Positions 16,545 to 24,511 of a stretch of DNA of 64,000 bases are shown here, piece after piece. Under the pieces are notes generated by a model. It saw nothing but the letters and a program-made list of their open reading frames with translations. It had not been told where the DNA came from and did no database searches. The number at the start of each line of letters is the position of its first letter. The stretch's first letter is position 1. The DNA is from Pandoraea commovens (GTDB lineage: Bacteria > Pseudomonadota > Gammaproteobacteria > Burkholderiales > Burkholderiaceae). Where the stretch lies: contig NZ_CABPSA010000001.1 in NCBI RefSeq assembly GCF_902459615.1, forward strand, positions 124,001 through 188,000, written 5' to 3'. The position numbers and the translations under genes are program-made.

Positions 16545-17666
16545 ATGACCGAACGTCCGACGTCTCCTCCTCCCGAACCGCAGCCGGTTTCCGGCAAAGT
16601 GACCCGCAGCGCCATCTTCCTCGTCGCCACGATTCGCGACGACGAGGCCGCGCACGCCGCCGTGCGCGGCTGGTGTGCCGATGTGGCCGCGTATGTCCGA
16701 TCCGTGGGCAAGCGTGTGCCGACCGGTAACCTGACCTGTGTGGCGGGTTTCAGCGACAGCGCCTGGGACCGCCTGTTCGGCGATCCGCGCCCGGCCGAGC
16801 TGCATCCGTTCCGTGAATTCGGCGCGGGCAAGCGGCACGCCCCGGCCACGCCTGGCGATCTGCTGCTGCACATTCGTGCCGAACAGATGGACCTGTGCTT
16901 CGACCTCGCCACGCTCTTGCTGAACAAGCTGGGCGACGCGGTGAGCGTCGTCGACGAAGTGCACGGCTTCCGCTATTTCGATATGCGCGCGATCATCGGC
17001 TTCGTCGACGGCACCGAGAACCCGGAGGGCCAGGAGGCGGTCGACTTCACGGTCATGGGCGACGAAGACCCCGAATTCGCGGGGGGCAGCTACGTGCTGG
17101 TGCAGAAGTATCTGCACGACATGACGGGCTGGAACGCGCTGCCCGTGGAAGTGCAGGAACGCATCATCGGTCGCACCAAGTTCTCGGACGTGGAACTGGA
17201 CGAGGACGTGAAGCCGAGCAATTCGCACAGCGCCCTGACGACGCTCGAAGTCGATGGCCGCGAAGTCAAGATCCTGCGTGACAACATGCCGTTCGGCCGC
17301 CCGGGATCGGGGGAGTTCGGCACGTTCTTCATCGGCTACGCGCGCTCGCCGTGGCCCATCGAGCAGATGCTCGAGAACATGTTCGTCGGTAAGCCGCCCG
17401 GTAACTACGACCGCTTGCTGGACTTCAGCACGGCCGTGACCGGCGGGTTGTTCTTCGTGCCTTCGGCCCCGCTGCTGGAAGAACTTGCCGACCGTGCGCC
17501 GCAAGCGGCCGCCACCGAATCCAGCCATGTCATCAAGACGTTGATCGACGCACAGCCTTCGGGCGTGCAAGTGTTCGACGCCACTACCGCTTCTCATCAG
17601 GCGAGTCCCGCAGTCGCGGACGGCTCGCTGCAAATCGGATCGCTCAAAGGAGTTTCTCAGGCATGA
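16545..17666 (+). CDS. DyP-type heme peroxidase with encapsulin-targeting tail
   Basis: A 373-residue dye-decolourising peroxidase that oxidises aromatic substrates with H2O2. The ATG has AGGAAA 4 nt upstream. Key residues: the GXXDG motif in IGFVDGTENP (distal Asp155), proximal heme ligand His228 in PSNSHSAL, and distal Arg245 in KILRDNMPF. These match the spacing of the related E. coli protein YfeX. There is no signal peptide. After the catalytic domain comes a flexible Ala/Ser-rich linker, then DGSLQIGSLKGVSQA (359-373), which matches the known encapsulin cargo-loading signature SLxIGSLKG. The stop overlaps the shell gene start by 4 bp. The peroxidase is therefore expected to be packaged inside the encapsulin and to act against oxidative stress. 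Confidence 0.95.
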   Translation: MTERPTSPPPEPQPVSGKVTRSAIFLVATIRDDEAAHAAVRGWCADVAAYVRSVGKRVPTGNLTCVAGFSDSAWDRLFGDPRPAELHPFREFGAGKRHAPATPGDLLLHIRAEQMDLCFDLATLLLNKLGDAVSVVDEVHGFRYFDMRAIIGFVDGTENPEGQEAVDFTVMGDEDPEFAGGSYVLVQKYLHDMTGWNALPVEVQERIIGRTKFSDVELDEDVKPSNSHSALTTLEVDGREVKILRDNMPFGRPGSGEFGTFFIGYARSPWPIEQMLENMFVGKPPGNYDRLLDFSTAVTGGLFFVPSAPLLEELADRAPQAAATESSHVIKTLIDAQPSGVQVFDATTASHQASPAVADGSLQIGSLKGVSQA

Positions 17667-18490
17667 ATAACCTGCATCGCGAACTGGCCCCTATTTCGAG
17701 CGCCGCATGGGCGCAGATCGAAGAAGAAGTGGCCCGCACGTTCAAGCGCACCGTCGCCGCGCGCCGCGTGGTCGACGTGAAAGGGCCGGGAGGTCTGGCG
17801 CTGTCTGGCGTAGGCACCGGTCATCAGCAATCGATTGCATCGCCGTTCAAGGGCGTGGATGCTCGTCAGCGTCAGGTGCTGCCGCTGGTGGTGCTGCGCG
17901 TGCCGTTCGAGTTGTCGCGCGAAGCGATTGACGATGTCGAGCGCGGCGCGAACGATTCCGACTGGCAACCGGCGAAGGATGCGGCAATCAAGCTGGCCTA
18001 TGCCGAAGACCGTGCGATTTTCGACGGCTACAAGGCGGCGCAGATCACCGGGGTGCGTGAAGGCACGTCGAATCCGGTTCTGCCGCTGCCTAAGGACATC
18101 GCGGACTACCCGACGGTGATCGCCAAGGCGCTGGAGCAATTGCGGCTTGAAGGGGTCGACGGCCCGTACAGCGTGTTGCTGGGCGCGGACGCTTATACGG
18201 CTGTGGCTGAAGCGAACGACCAGGGTTACCCGATTCTCGAACATATCGGTCACATCGTGAGCGGCGAGATCATCTGGGCACCGGCCATCGACGGTGGCGC
18301 GATCGTCTCGACGCGCGGCGGCGACTACGAGATGCACATCGGTCAGGACCTGTCGATTGGCTATCTGGACCACAACGCCGAAACGGTACGGCTGTATCTG
18401 GAAGAGACGTTCACGTTCCTGATGCTGACGGCTGAGGCGAGTGTGTCGGTGGCGCCGGGTGTGGCGGCCAAGACGTCGAAGGGTAAGTAA
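17663..18490 (+). CDS. enc: Family 1 encapsulin shell protein
   Basis: A 275-residue HK97-fold capsid protein that self-assembles into a protein nanocompartment. Typical family 1 features include the start MNNLHRELAPISSAAWAQIE, the N-terminal-helix region that receives the cargo peptide, and the conserved AYAEDRAIFDGY and LGADAYTAVAE segments. It also ends in the characteristic YLEETFTFLMLTAEASV strand. Length is normal for the T=1 class (about 265-285). It overlaps the peroxidase gene by ATGA, giving matched translation of cargo and shell. A good intrinsic terminator follows at 18521. Confidence 0.95.
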   Translation: MNNLHRELAPISSAAWAQIEEEVARTFKRTVAARRVVDVKGPGGLALSGVGTGHQQSIASPFKGVDARQRQVLPLVVLRVPFELSREAIDDVERGANDSDWQPAKDAAIKLAYAEDRAIFDGYKAAQITGVREGTSNPVLPLPKDIADYPTVIAKALEQLRLEGVDGPYSVLLGADAYTAVAEANDQGYPILEHIGHIVSGEIIWAPAIDGGAIVSTRGGDYEMHIGQDLSIGYLDHNAETVRLYLEETFTFLMLTAEASVSVAPGVAAKTSKGK

Positions 18491-18520
18491 AGCCGTTAAG
18501 TCGCTGAAGTGGTGAAAGGG

Positions 18521-18561
18521 AAGGGCTGAGGATTCGCATGCGCGATTTCCTCAGCCCTTTT
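18521..18561 (+). terminator. Intrinsic terminator of the DyP-encapsulin operon
   Basis: A 12-bp perfect stem (AAGGGCTGAGGA at 18521-18532 with TCCTCAGCCCTT at 18548-18559) closes on a short loop and is followed by TT and a T-rich stretch (TCTATTTTC). It begins 30 bp after the encapsulin stop. Confidence 0.85.
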
Positions 18562-18639
18562 CTATTTTCAATAGGGTCCCCGATCGACGGGGCGCAGGGC
18601 GGATACGCTCAAAGCGCTTCTGACAGTGCTTTCGAGATT

Positions 18640-18739
18640 TTTACCTGAATAGCAGGTAAAAAACATTTACGCTATATTCAGCTATTCCGTATTTACGCGA
18701 ATATCAGCTAAAATATACATTACCTGCATATGAGGTAAA
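18640..18739. promoter_or_regulatory. Four periodic operator-like sites before hipBA module 2
   Basis: Four related 21-bp sites are centred at 18650, 18676, 18702 and 18729, spaced 26, 26 and 27 bp. The outer two are clear inverted repeats (TTTACCT-N7-AGGTAAA and TTACCT-N7-AGGTAA). The inner two are degenerate copies (TTTACGC...CAGCTA). The last overlaps the GAGG ribosome-binding site of hipB. This is the arrangement expected for cooperative HipB autorepression. Confidence 0.65.
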
Positions 18740-18741
18740 TC

Positions 18742-18993
18742 GTGATGAACCAGCTCATTGCTTCGTCAACACAACTCGGCGAGATCTTGCGGTCGGCCCG
18801 TCGCTCGGCGGGGTTGACTCAGCTTGAGGCGGCTACGCGTCTGGGACTGAGTCAGAGTCGCCTGTCCGCGCTTGAGCTCGATCCGAAAATCATCTCGGTC
18901 GAGCAGTTACTGGCGTTAATGGGCCTTTACCGCCTTGACCTTGTCGTCCAGTCACGCGATGTTGCTCCTGTTTCTTCCAACACGGAGTGGTAA
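18742..18993 (+). CDS. hipB: HipB-like XRE-family antitoxin (module 2)
   Basis: An 83-residue protein with a Cro/C1-type helix-turn-helix (LGEILRSARRSAGLTQLEAA, then TRLGLSQSRLSALELDPKII, about residues 12-52) and a short C-terminal tail, as in E. coli HipB (88 residues). It should neutralise the kinase encoded 3 bp downstream and repress the operon. Start is GTG at 18742 (GAGG 6 nt upstream) or ATG at 18745. Its operators lie immediately upstream. Confidence 0.9.
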   Translation: MMNQLIASSTQLGEILRSARRSAGLTQLEAATRLGLSQSRLSALELDPKIISVEQLLALMGLYRLDLVVQSRDVAPVSSNTEW

Positions 18994-18996
18994 TCG

Positions 18997-20325
18997 ATGG
19001 GGCGCAGGTCACATGCCCGGGCATTGTCCATCTGGGCGAATAATCAGCGTGTCGGCACATGGCGGGTGCAGTCACAAAACCGCATGGCATTGCAGTACGA
19101 CGACGCTTGGCGCGATTCCGCGGCGGGGCGTCCACTCTCGCTCTCGTTACCGTTCGGCATCGATTCGACACCGTTGACCGGGGACCGGGTCGGTTTCTAT
19201 TTCGAGAATCTTCTACCGGACAGCGATGTCATCCGGCGTCGGCTCGCAGGACGGTACGGCACGCCATCGACAGATGGCTTCGATTTGCTTGAGGCCATCG
19301 GACGGGACTGTGTCGGAGCCATTCAACTTCTTGGCGAAGACGACGTACCTGGCAATGTGCAAACCATTGAAGCGAGTCCGCTGTCTGAGGAAGCCGTCGC
19401 GGAGCATCTGCGCAAAGCCGCTGGCGGTGTGATGCCTGGGCGATATGCTCACGACGACTTGCGGCTTTCGATCGCCGGGGCGCAAGAAAAGACGGCCTTG
19501 CTGTACCACGAAGGGCGGTGGTGTTTGCCGCATGGGGCCACGCCAACGACCCACATCCTCAAGTTGCCGATAGGGCTCGTAGGCAACCGGCGGGCAGACT
19601 TGTCGACGTCCGTCGAGAACGAGTGGCTTTGCATGCAACTGTGCGCGGCGCTCGGGTTGCCGACGGCGGCTAGCGAGATGCTGACGTTCGGTGATCAGAA
19701 AGTGCTGTCGGTGACGCGCTTCGACCGCCAGATGCACTCCAGCGGTACGTGGATCATGCGCTTGCCGCAGGAAGATTTCTGTCAGGTATTCGGGCTGCCG
19801 CCCCATCTCAAATATGAGGCAGACGGTGGCCCCGGCATTGCCGATCTGGCCGCGACCTTGCGCCAATCGCAGACATCGGACGAAGACCTTGAAGCGGTGT
19901 TTCGCACGCAGATCGTGTTCTGGATGCTGGCGGCGACGGACGGTCACGCGAAGAACTTCAGCATCCACCTTTTGCCGGGCGGCCGTTACCGTCTTACCCC
20001 GCTCTATGATGTGCTGTCGATGTGGCCGATTATCGGCGACGGGCCGAATCAGGTGCCGTGGCAACGCGCCAAGCTCGCGATGGCGGTGGCTGGCAAGCGC
20101 CGACATTACGAGATTGAGCGTCGGCACTTCGATGCAATGGCGGTGAAGTGTTATCTCGGGGCTGGCGCGGCATCTATCCTCGACGCGTTACTCGCGAGAG
20201 TCCCGCAGGCCATCGCCGAAGTTGCGGGCAGGCTACCCCCTGATTTCCCGGAACGCGTGGCAGAGAGCATTTTTTCGGGGTTGCAGCACGCCGCCGATCA
20301 CTTGGCAGCGCCTGCATCCCCCTGA
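18997..20325 (+). CDS. hipA: HipA-family serine/threonine kinase toxin (module 2)
   Basis: A 442-residue kinase close to the classic E. coli HipA pattern. Visible: N-terminal FYFENLLPDS (68-76); the phosphorylatable-loop motif LSIAGAQEKTALL (157-169, Ser158 corresponding to E. coli Ser150); ATP-binding Lys in HILKLPIG; catalytic TDGHAKN (314-320, Asp315 and Asn320); and metal Asp338 in LYDVLS. Spacing equals that of E. coli Asp309/Asn314/Asp332. All key residues are present. The gene follows hipB by 3 bp. Its 3' end converges on the ArnT-like gene with 28 bp between stops. Confidence 0.92.
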   Translation: MGRRSHARALSIWANNQRVGTWRVQSQNRMALQYDDAWRDSAAGRPLSLSLPFGIDSTPLTGDRVGFYFENLLPDSDVIRRRLAGRYGTPSTDGFDLLEAIGRDCVGAIQLLGEDDVPGNVQTIEASPLSEEAVAEHLRKAAGGVMPGRYAHDDLRLSIAGAQEKTALLYHEGRWCLPHGATPTTHILKLPIGLVGNRRADLSTSVENEWLCMQLCAALGLPTAASEMLTFGDQKVLSVTRFDRQMHSSGTWIMRLPQEDFCQVFGLPPHLKYEADGGPGIADLAATLRQSQTSDEDLEAVFRTQIVFWMLAATDGHAKNFSIHLLPGGRYRLTPLYDVLSMWPIIGDGPNQVPWQRAKLAMAVAGKRRHYEIERRHFDAMAVKCYLGAGAASILDALLARVPQAIAEVAGRLPPDFPERVAESIFSGLQHAADHLAAPASP

Positions 20326-20353
20326 TTTGGCTTGTTGTTGACCCGTGTCCTGG

Positions 20354-22081
20354 TCAGTTTCCGCCAGCAGCCTTGGCACCCGCACCGTCCGCCATCGGCT
20401 TTTCGATGATCACGCGACGGTTGTCGCGCGCAATCACCTTCATCGGCAGATTCAGTGTTTCCAGCACGGCGAACTTGTCTGGATCGACCAGCGCGAGCGC
20501 CTTGGGGTCTTCCATCCAGACATCCACGAACTTATCAAGCGTCGGCACCCAGCTGTCCGGGGCCTGCGAGATACCGAACTCCAGCTCGTCCTGCACTGCG
20601 ACCATGATCATCGGCTGACGCAGGTAGTACGGCATGGTGTGGTCGAGCGTGCCGACCGAGTAGAACGGCGTGTCCGGTCCCAGACGATCCATCTCCGCAC
20701 GCACCGCCGGCACCAGATCGATCCCCGAACTTGCGCGACCGAACGCTTCGTGACCCGAGCCACCAATCATCACGAAGGCCAGCCACGTGGCCGCGAACGC
20801 CACCAGTGCCTGCTTGGTACTGCGGGTGCTCAGCCAGCGGGTGATGCCGATGCCGATCAGGCCGACGATACTCGCCGCATACAGGTAGTACGAGAACGTG
20901 CGGTACGCCTCCACCGGGTTACGGCTGTCCGAGTGATGCGACAGGAACACCAGGCACGTGACGATCGTCGCGATGAACAGCACGACGGACACGACGAGGT
21001 GCTTGCGCAGGGACTCGCGCGTCATGGTGGCCAGACCGAGGCCGAACAGCATCGCGATGGCCGGCACGATCGGCAGCACATACGAAATGAGCTTCGAGTG
21101 CGACATCGAGAAGAAGCAGAAGATGAAGACGGCCCACACGGTGATCATCAGCACCGGTCGGAAACCGTTTGCCTGACGCGGCACGGCGCGCGAACCGGCA
21201 ATGGCGCGCGGGATCGTCGAGAGCCACGGCAGGAAGCCGATCAGCAGAACGGGCACGAAGTACCAGAGCGCGCCCGGACGATGGTGGTCCGGCTTCAGGA
21301 AGCGGTTGAAGTGCTCGTTGATGAAGAAGAAGTCGAAGAACGACGGGTTGCGCGACATGACCGCAGCAAACCACGGCACCGTGATGGCCAGCATGACGAT
21401 CAGGCCACTCACGATGTGCAGACGTTTCCACAAGGCCCAGTCACGCGCGATCAGCGTGTAGATGACGAGCACGGCACCCGGCAGGACCACACCGATCAGC
21501 CCCTTGCTCAGAATCGACAGGCCCATCGCCGCCCAGCACAGCCACATCCAGTTGCGGGTCTGCGTGTGGTTGAGACCCGGACGTTGTGCCAGCAGCAGCG
21601 CACACAGGACCAGCGTCATCATGAACGACAGGCCCATGTCCAGCACGTTGAAGTGGCCGAGCAGGCTCCAAAGCGGGGCGCTTGCCAGTGCCAGCGCGGC
21701 GAACAGGCCTGCGCGGGCGCTGAACACACGACGGCCCGTGTAACCCACGAGCAGCACGCCGCCGAACCCGGTCAGCGCCGTCCACAGGCGCGCCTGCCAG
21801 TCGCCCAGCCCGAAGATCATGAACGTGAGGGCGTTCATCCAGGTCTGGAGCGGCGGCTTCTCGAAGTACAGATAGCCGTTGTAACGCGGCGTGACCCAGT
21901 CGCCGGTGGCCAGCATTTCGCGCGCCATCTCGGCGTAGCGGCCTTCGTCGCTGGGAATGAGGTGCCGCAGGTTCAGAACGCCGAACCAGACCAGCGCGAA
22001 CATGGCGATCAGCCAGAGCAGGGCGGCGGGGGAAATCGGCCAGGGCTCTAACCCGGCGTCACGTTGAGGACGTGTAGACAT
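20354..22081 (-). CDS. arnT: ArnT-like lipid A aminoarabinose transferase (PMT family)
   Basis: A 575-residue polytopic inner-membrane glycosyltransferase. The ArnT-type signature is clear in the first periplasmic loop: SDEGRYAEMAREMLATGDWV followed by YLYFEKPPLQTWMNALTFMI, with the acidic residue and the FEKPP motif. Such enzymes move 4-amino-4-deoxy-L-arabinose from undecaprenyl phosphate to lipid A on the periplasmic side, lowering polymyxin binding. It is third in a minus-strand group behind a PmrAB/QseBC-like system, 53 bp from the kinase stop, which supports that role. No arnBCADEF genes for making the donor are in this window, so a different sugar cannot be excluded. Confidence 0.82.
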   Translation of the reverse strand: MSTRPQRDAGLEPWPISPAALLWLIAMFALVWFGVLNLRHLIPSDEGRYAEMAREMLATGDWVTPRYNGYLYFEKPPLQTWMNALTFMIFGLGDWQARLWTALTGFGGVLLVGYTGRRVFSARAGLFAALALASAPLWSLLGHFNVLDMGLSFMMTLVLCALLLAQRPGLNHTQTRNWMWLCWAAMGLSILSKGLIGVVLPGAVLVIYTLIARDWALWKRLHIVSGLIVMLAITVPWFAAVMSRNPSFFDFFFINEHFNRFLKPDHHRPGALWYFVPVLLIGFLPWLSTIPRAIAGSRAVPRQANGFRPVLMITVWAVFIFCFFSMSHSKLISYVLPIVPAIAMLFGLGLATMTRESLRKHLVVSVVLFIATIVTCLVFLSHHSDSRNPVEAYRTFSYYLYAASIVGLIGIGITRWLSTRSTKQALVAFAATWLAFVMIGGSGHEAFGRASSGIDLVPAVRAEMDRLGPDTPFYSVGTLDHTMPYYLRQPMIMVAVQDELEFGISQAPDSWVPTLDKFVDVWMEDPKALALVDPDKFAVLETLNLPMKVIARDNRRVIIEKPMADGAGAKAAGGN

Positions 22082-22134
22082 GAATACGAGGCTTCCGGTC
22101 TTGAGGATGAAGTTGGGGTCGTTGAGTGTTCGGT

Positions 22135-23547
22135 TCAGGACTGACGCGGCTGACCGGACCCACCGGCCTGCGCATCGGGCGCATCGAGTGAGTCGGAGAC
22201 ATCGGGATTCGGCAGCGTGACCCGGACGTGCAGCCCGCGCGGCGGCGACAGACTCGCGTCGCTCAGAGACACCTGCCCGCCGAGGCGGTCGACGATGGCC
22301 CGCACGATCGCCAGCCCCAGCCCGGTCCCGTCGCCACCGTGTTCGCGCGGTTCGCGGTGATCTGTGGCGCGGTAAAACGCGTCGAACACGCGCTCGCGCT
22401 TGTCGACGTCGATCCCGGGGCCTGAGTCGATCACGTCGATCAGGACATCGGCTCCCTTGGCCGACAGCTGCACGGAGACTGTGCCACCAGCGGGCGTATA
22501 GCGCACGGCATTGCCCACAATATTGCTCAGCAATGTGACGATGTCGCGCTTCGACCCTGCAACACGTAGGCCGGGCAGTCCGGCGCGGCCCGACGCTCCG
22601 GTCGACGCGTCCGACAGATCGAGCATGATCTGCTTGCGATCCGCCAGAACGAACACATCTTCGAGCGCTTCGTGTACGGCGGGGAGCAACATCAGGGGAT
22701 TGGCCGGAACGGTCGGCGCGCTCTGGGCGCGGGCCAGCGTCAGCAATTGTTCGATCAGCGTGCGTGTACGATGCAGCCCGCTCTTGAGCTTGGTCAGGCG
22801 GTGACGCGTTTCCTCATCGAGCGCTGCCGGTGCGAGTGCTCGGTCAAGGTTTTCGGACTGAATCACCAGTGCGGTGACCGGTGAGCGTAATTCGTGCGCG
22901 GCGTCCGCCACGAAACGGCGTTGCTCGTCGAGCGCCTTGGCCAGCCGCGCCAGCAGACGGTTGATCGACACGATGAACGGTTCGATTTCCGTGGGTGCGC
23001 CTTGCGTGTCGAGACCGCGCAGATCGGTATCGCGGCGCTTGTCGACTTCGGCGGCCAGTTGTTGCACAGGCCGCCAGGCGCGGCGCACCGTCAACACAAT
23101 GGCGGCGATGAGCAGCGGCAGGAACACGACGAAGGGCATTGCGGTGCGAAGTCCGCTATTGCGCGCGATCTCGTTACGGCCTTCCGTCGGCTGCGCTACG
23201 ACAATGCGCAGGTCCGGCTCGATGGTGCGCACGAAGGCACGCCATGTGTGGTCGCCGGTGTTGACGGTGTGGAAGCCGTCGGACAGCGTCACGGGAAAGG
23301 TGCCGCCAAGGCGCTGAACGGTGAGACGGTAGTCGTGATCCTGAATCGGCAGGCCGTGCATGGCCGAATCGGCACCGGCCAGATTGCGCGTGTCGACGAG
23401 TGCGGCGAGTTGCAGCAGTTGGTCGTCCTGAAAGCGATAGGCTTCGCGAAAGGCCGCACCGTAGGAGACGAAGCCCGCCACGATGGCCAGTGCCAGCGCG
23501 CAGGCCGAGAGCGTAACCACGAGCCGTGACTGCAACGAACGCATCAT
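22135..23547 (-). CDS. Sensor histidine kinase, PmrB/QseC-like
   Basis: A 470-residue inner-membrane kinase. TM1 about 9-31, a periplasmic sensor of about 105 residues, TM2 about 138-155, then HAMP. The phosphoacceptor is His218 in FVADAAHELRSPVTAL, and the ATPase G box reads GTGLGLAIVRAIVDRLGG. The start overlaps the regulator stop (ATGA at 23544-23547); an ATG at 23544 is also possible. A Pro/Gln-rich C-terminal tail is typical of nothing specific. It pairs with the regulator just upstream and precedes the ArnT-like gene, suggesting control of lipid A modification. Confidence 0.88.
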   Translation of the reverse strand: MMRSLQSRLVVTLSACALALAIVAGFVSYGAAFREAYRFQDDQLLQLAALVDTRNLAGADSAMHGLPIQDHDYRLTVQRLGGTFPVTLSDGFHTVNTGDHTWRAFVRTIEPDLRIVVAQPTEGRNEIARNSGLRTAMPFVVFLPLLIAAIVLTVRRAWRPVQQLAAEVDKRRDTDLRGLDTQGAPTEIEPFIVSINRLLARLAKALDEQRRFVADAAHELRSPVTALVIQSENLDRALAPAALDEETRHRLTKLKSGLHRTRTLIEQLLTLARAQSAPTVPANPLMLLPAVHEALEDVFVLADRKQIMLDLSDASTGASGRAGLPGLRVAGSKRDIVTLLSNIVGNAVRYTPAGGTVSVQLSAKGADVLIDVIDSGPGIDVDKRERVFDAFYRATDHREPREHGGDGTGLGLAIVRAIVDRLGGQVSLSDASLSPPRGLHVRVTLPNPDVSDSLDAPDAQAGGSGQPRQS

Positions 23548-24203
23548 GCCTTGGGCACCAGCCATCCCGCGCCGCGGATGTTACGGATGACGTCGGCGCC
23601 GAGCTTCTTGCGAATCGAATGGATCAGGAAGTCGATCATGTTGCTCTCGATCTCTTCGCCCCAGCCGTACAGGCGATGTTCGAGCGCGTCGCGAGAAAGG
23701 ATCGTGCCCGGGCGCAGCATCAGTGCGTGGAGCAGCGCGTATTCGCGCGCGGAAAGAACGCAACTGTTCTCGCCGTATGTCGCCTGATGCGTCGCCGGAT
23801 CGAGCGCCAGTGCGCCGTTGGTCAGCACCGGCACGGCCACACCCGCTTGACGTCGGATGACCGCGCGCATTCTGGCGAGCAGCTCACCCACTTCGAAGGG
23901 CTTGACGACGAAGTCGTCCGCTCCGAGATCGAGGCCCTGAATAATGTCTTCTGCGCCGTCACGGGCGGTGACGACGATGATCGGCGTGCGCCCGCCAGCG
24001 CCGCGATGGGCGCGTAGCACGTCCCAGCCGTCCCGACCGGGCAGGCCAAGGTCGAGCAGCATGAGGTCGTACGCATGAGCGGCGAGAGCGGCGAGCGCGG
24101 CGTCGCCGTCGCGACACCAATCGGCGGCGTACGAGGCGTCCTTGAGCGCCTGCATCATGGCCTCACCGATCATGGCGTCGTCTTCTACAAGCAATATCCG
24201 CAT
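23544..24203 (-). CDS. OmpR-family response regulator, PmrA/QseB-like
   Basis: A 219-residue regulator. The receiver domain has VEDDA (acidic pair about residues 7-9), phosphoacceptor Asp51 in LMLLDLGLPGRDGWDVL, and VVKPF for the conserved Lys. The C-terminal winged helix contains LSAREYALLHALMLRPGTIL and ends DVIRNIRGAGWLVPKA, the form typical of QseB/PmrA proteins. Upstream at 24295-24313 is a direct repeat resembling the box this family binds, suggesting autoregulation. The kinase gene overlaps its stop. Confidence 0.9.
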   Translation of the reverse strand: MRILLVEDDAMIGEAMMQALKDASYAADWCRDGDAALAALAAHAYDLMLLDLGLPGRDGWDVLRAHRGAGGRTPIIVVTARDGAEDIIQGLDLGADDFVVKPFEVGELLARMRAVIRRQAGVAVPVLTNGALALDPATHQATYGENSCVLSAREYALLHALMLRPGTILSRDALEHRLYGWGEEIESNMIDFLIHSIRKKLGADVIRNIRGAGWLVPKA

Positions 24204-24294
24204 GGGTTTCCGTACGCATTCTGGCGTGCTGAGATCAGCCTACGCCTAATCCTTACCGTCCACGGAGGACGGCACGGGCGCACGATAGCGCGCG

Positions 24295-24313
24295 AAACTT
24301 AGGAGAAACTTAG
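24295..24313 (-). promoter_or_regulatory. PmrA/QseB-like direct-repeat box
   Basis: AAACTTAG occurs at 24295-24302 and again at 24306-24313, an 11-bp period (one helical turn). PmrA/QseB regulators bind CTTAA-type half-sites repeated every 11 bp. It lies 92-110 bp before the regulator start codon, so autoregulation is likely but unproven. Confidence 0.5.
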
Positions 24314-24432
24314 CTCGTGCGCGTGTGCGTTTGCGCGACTATGCCATGCAAACACTTCAGCAATCAATGACTTAGCGAAGATTCCTCAAGTGATGTGATC
24401 GCTGGGCCCGTTTCGGCGCCCTAATGCAAACA

Positions 24433-24451
24433 GGCCGACATTTCGTCGGCC
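24433..24451 (-). terminator. Hairpin downstream of metE
   Basis: A 7-bp perfect stem (GGCCGAC/GTCGGCC) with a 5-nt loop, 61-79 bp past the metE stop. On the minus strand it is followed by TGTTTGC, a weak T-tract. Confidence 0.5.
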
Positions 24452-24511
24452 CGTTCATTTGACGCATTTCCCGGTGCACGAATTCGTCGGGATGCGCCCA
24501 GCGAGCGGGAC

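Larger units (their letters stand above)
24204..24511. other. Intergenic region between PmrA-like regulator and metE
   Basis: A 308-bp gap holding the promoter of the two-component/arnT operon (near 24300, see the direct repeat) and the metE hairpin (24433-24451). I see nothing else in it. Confidence 0.5.
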
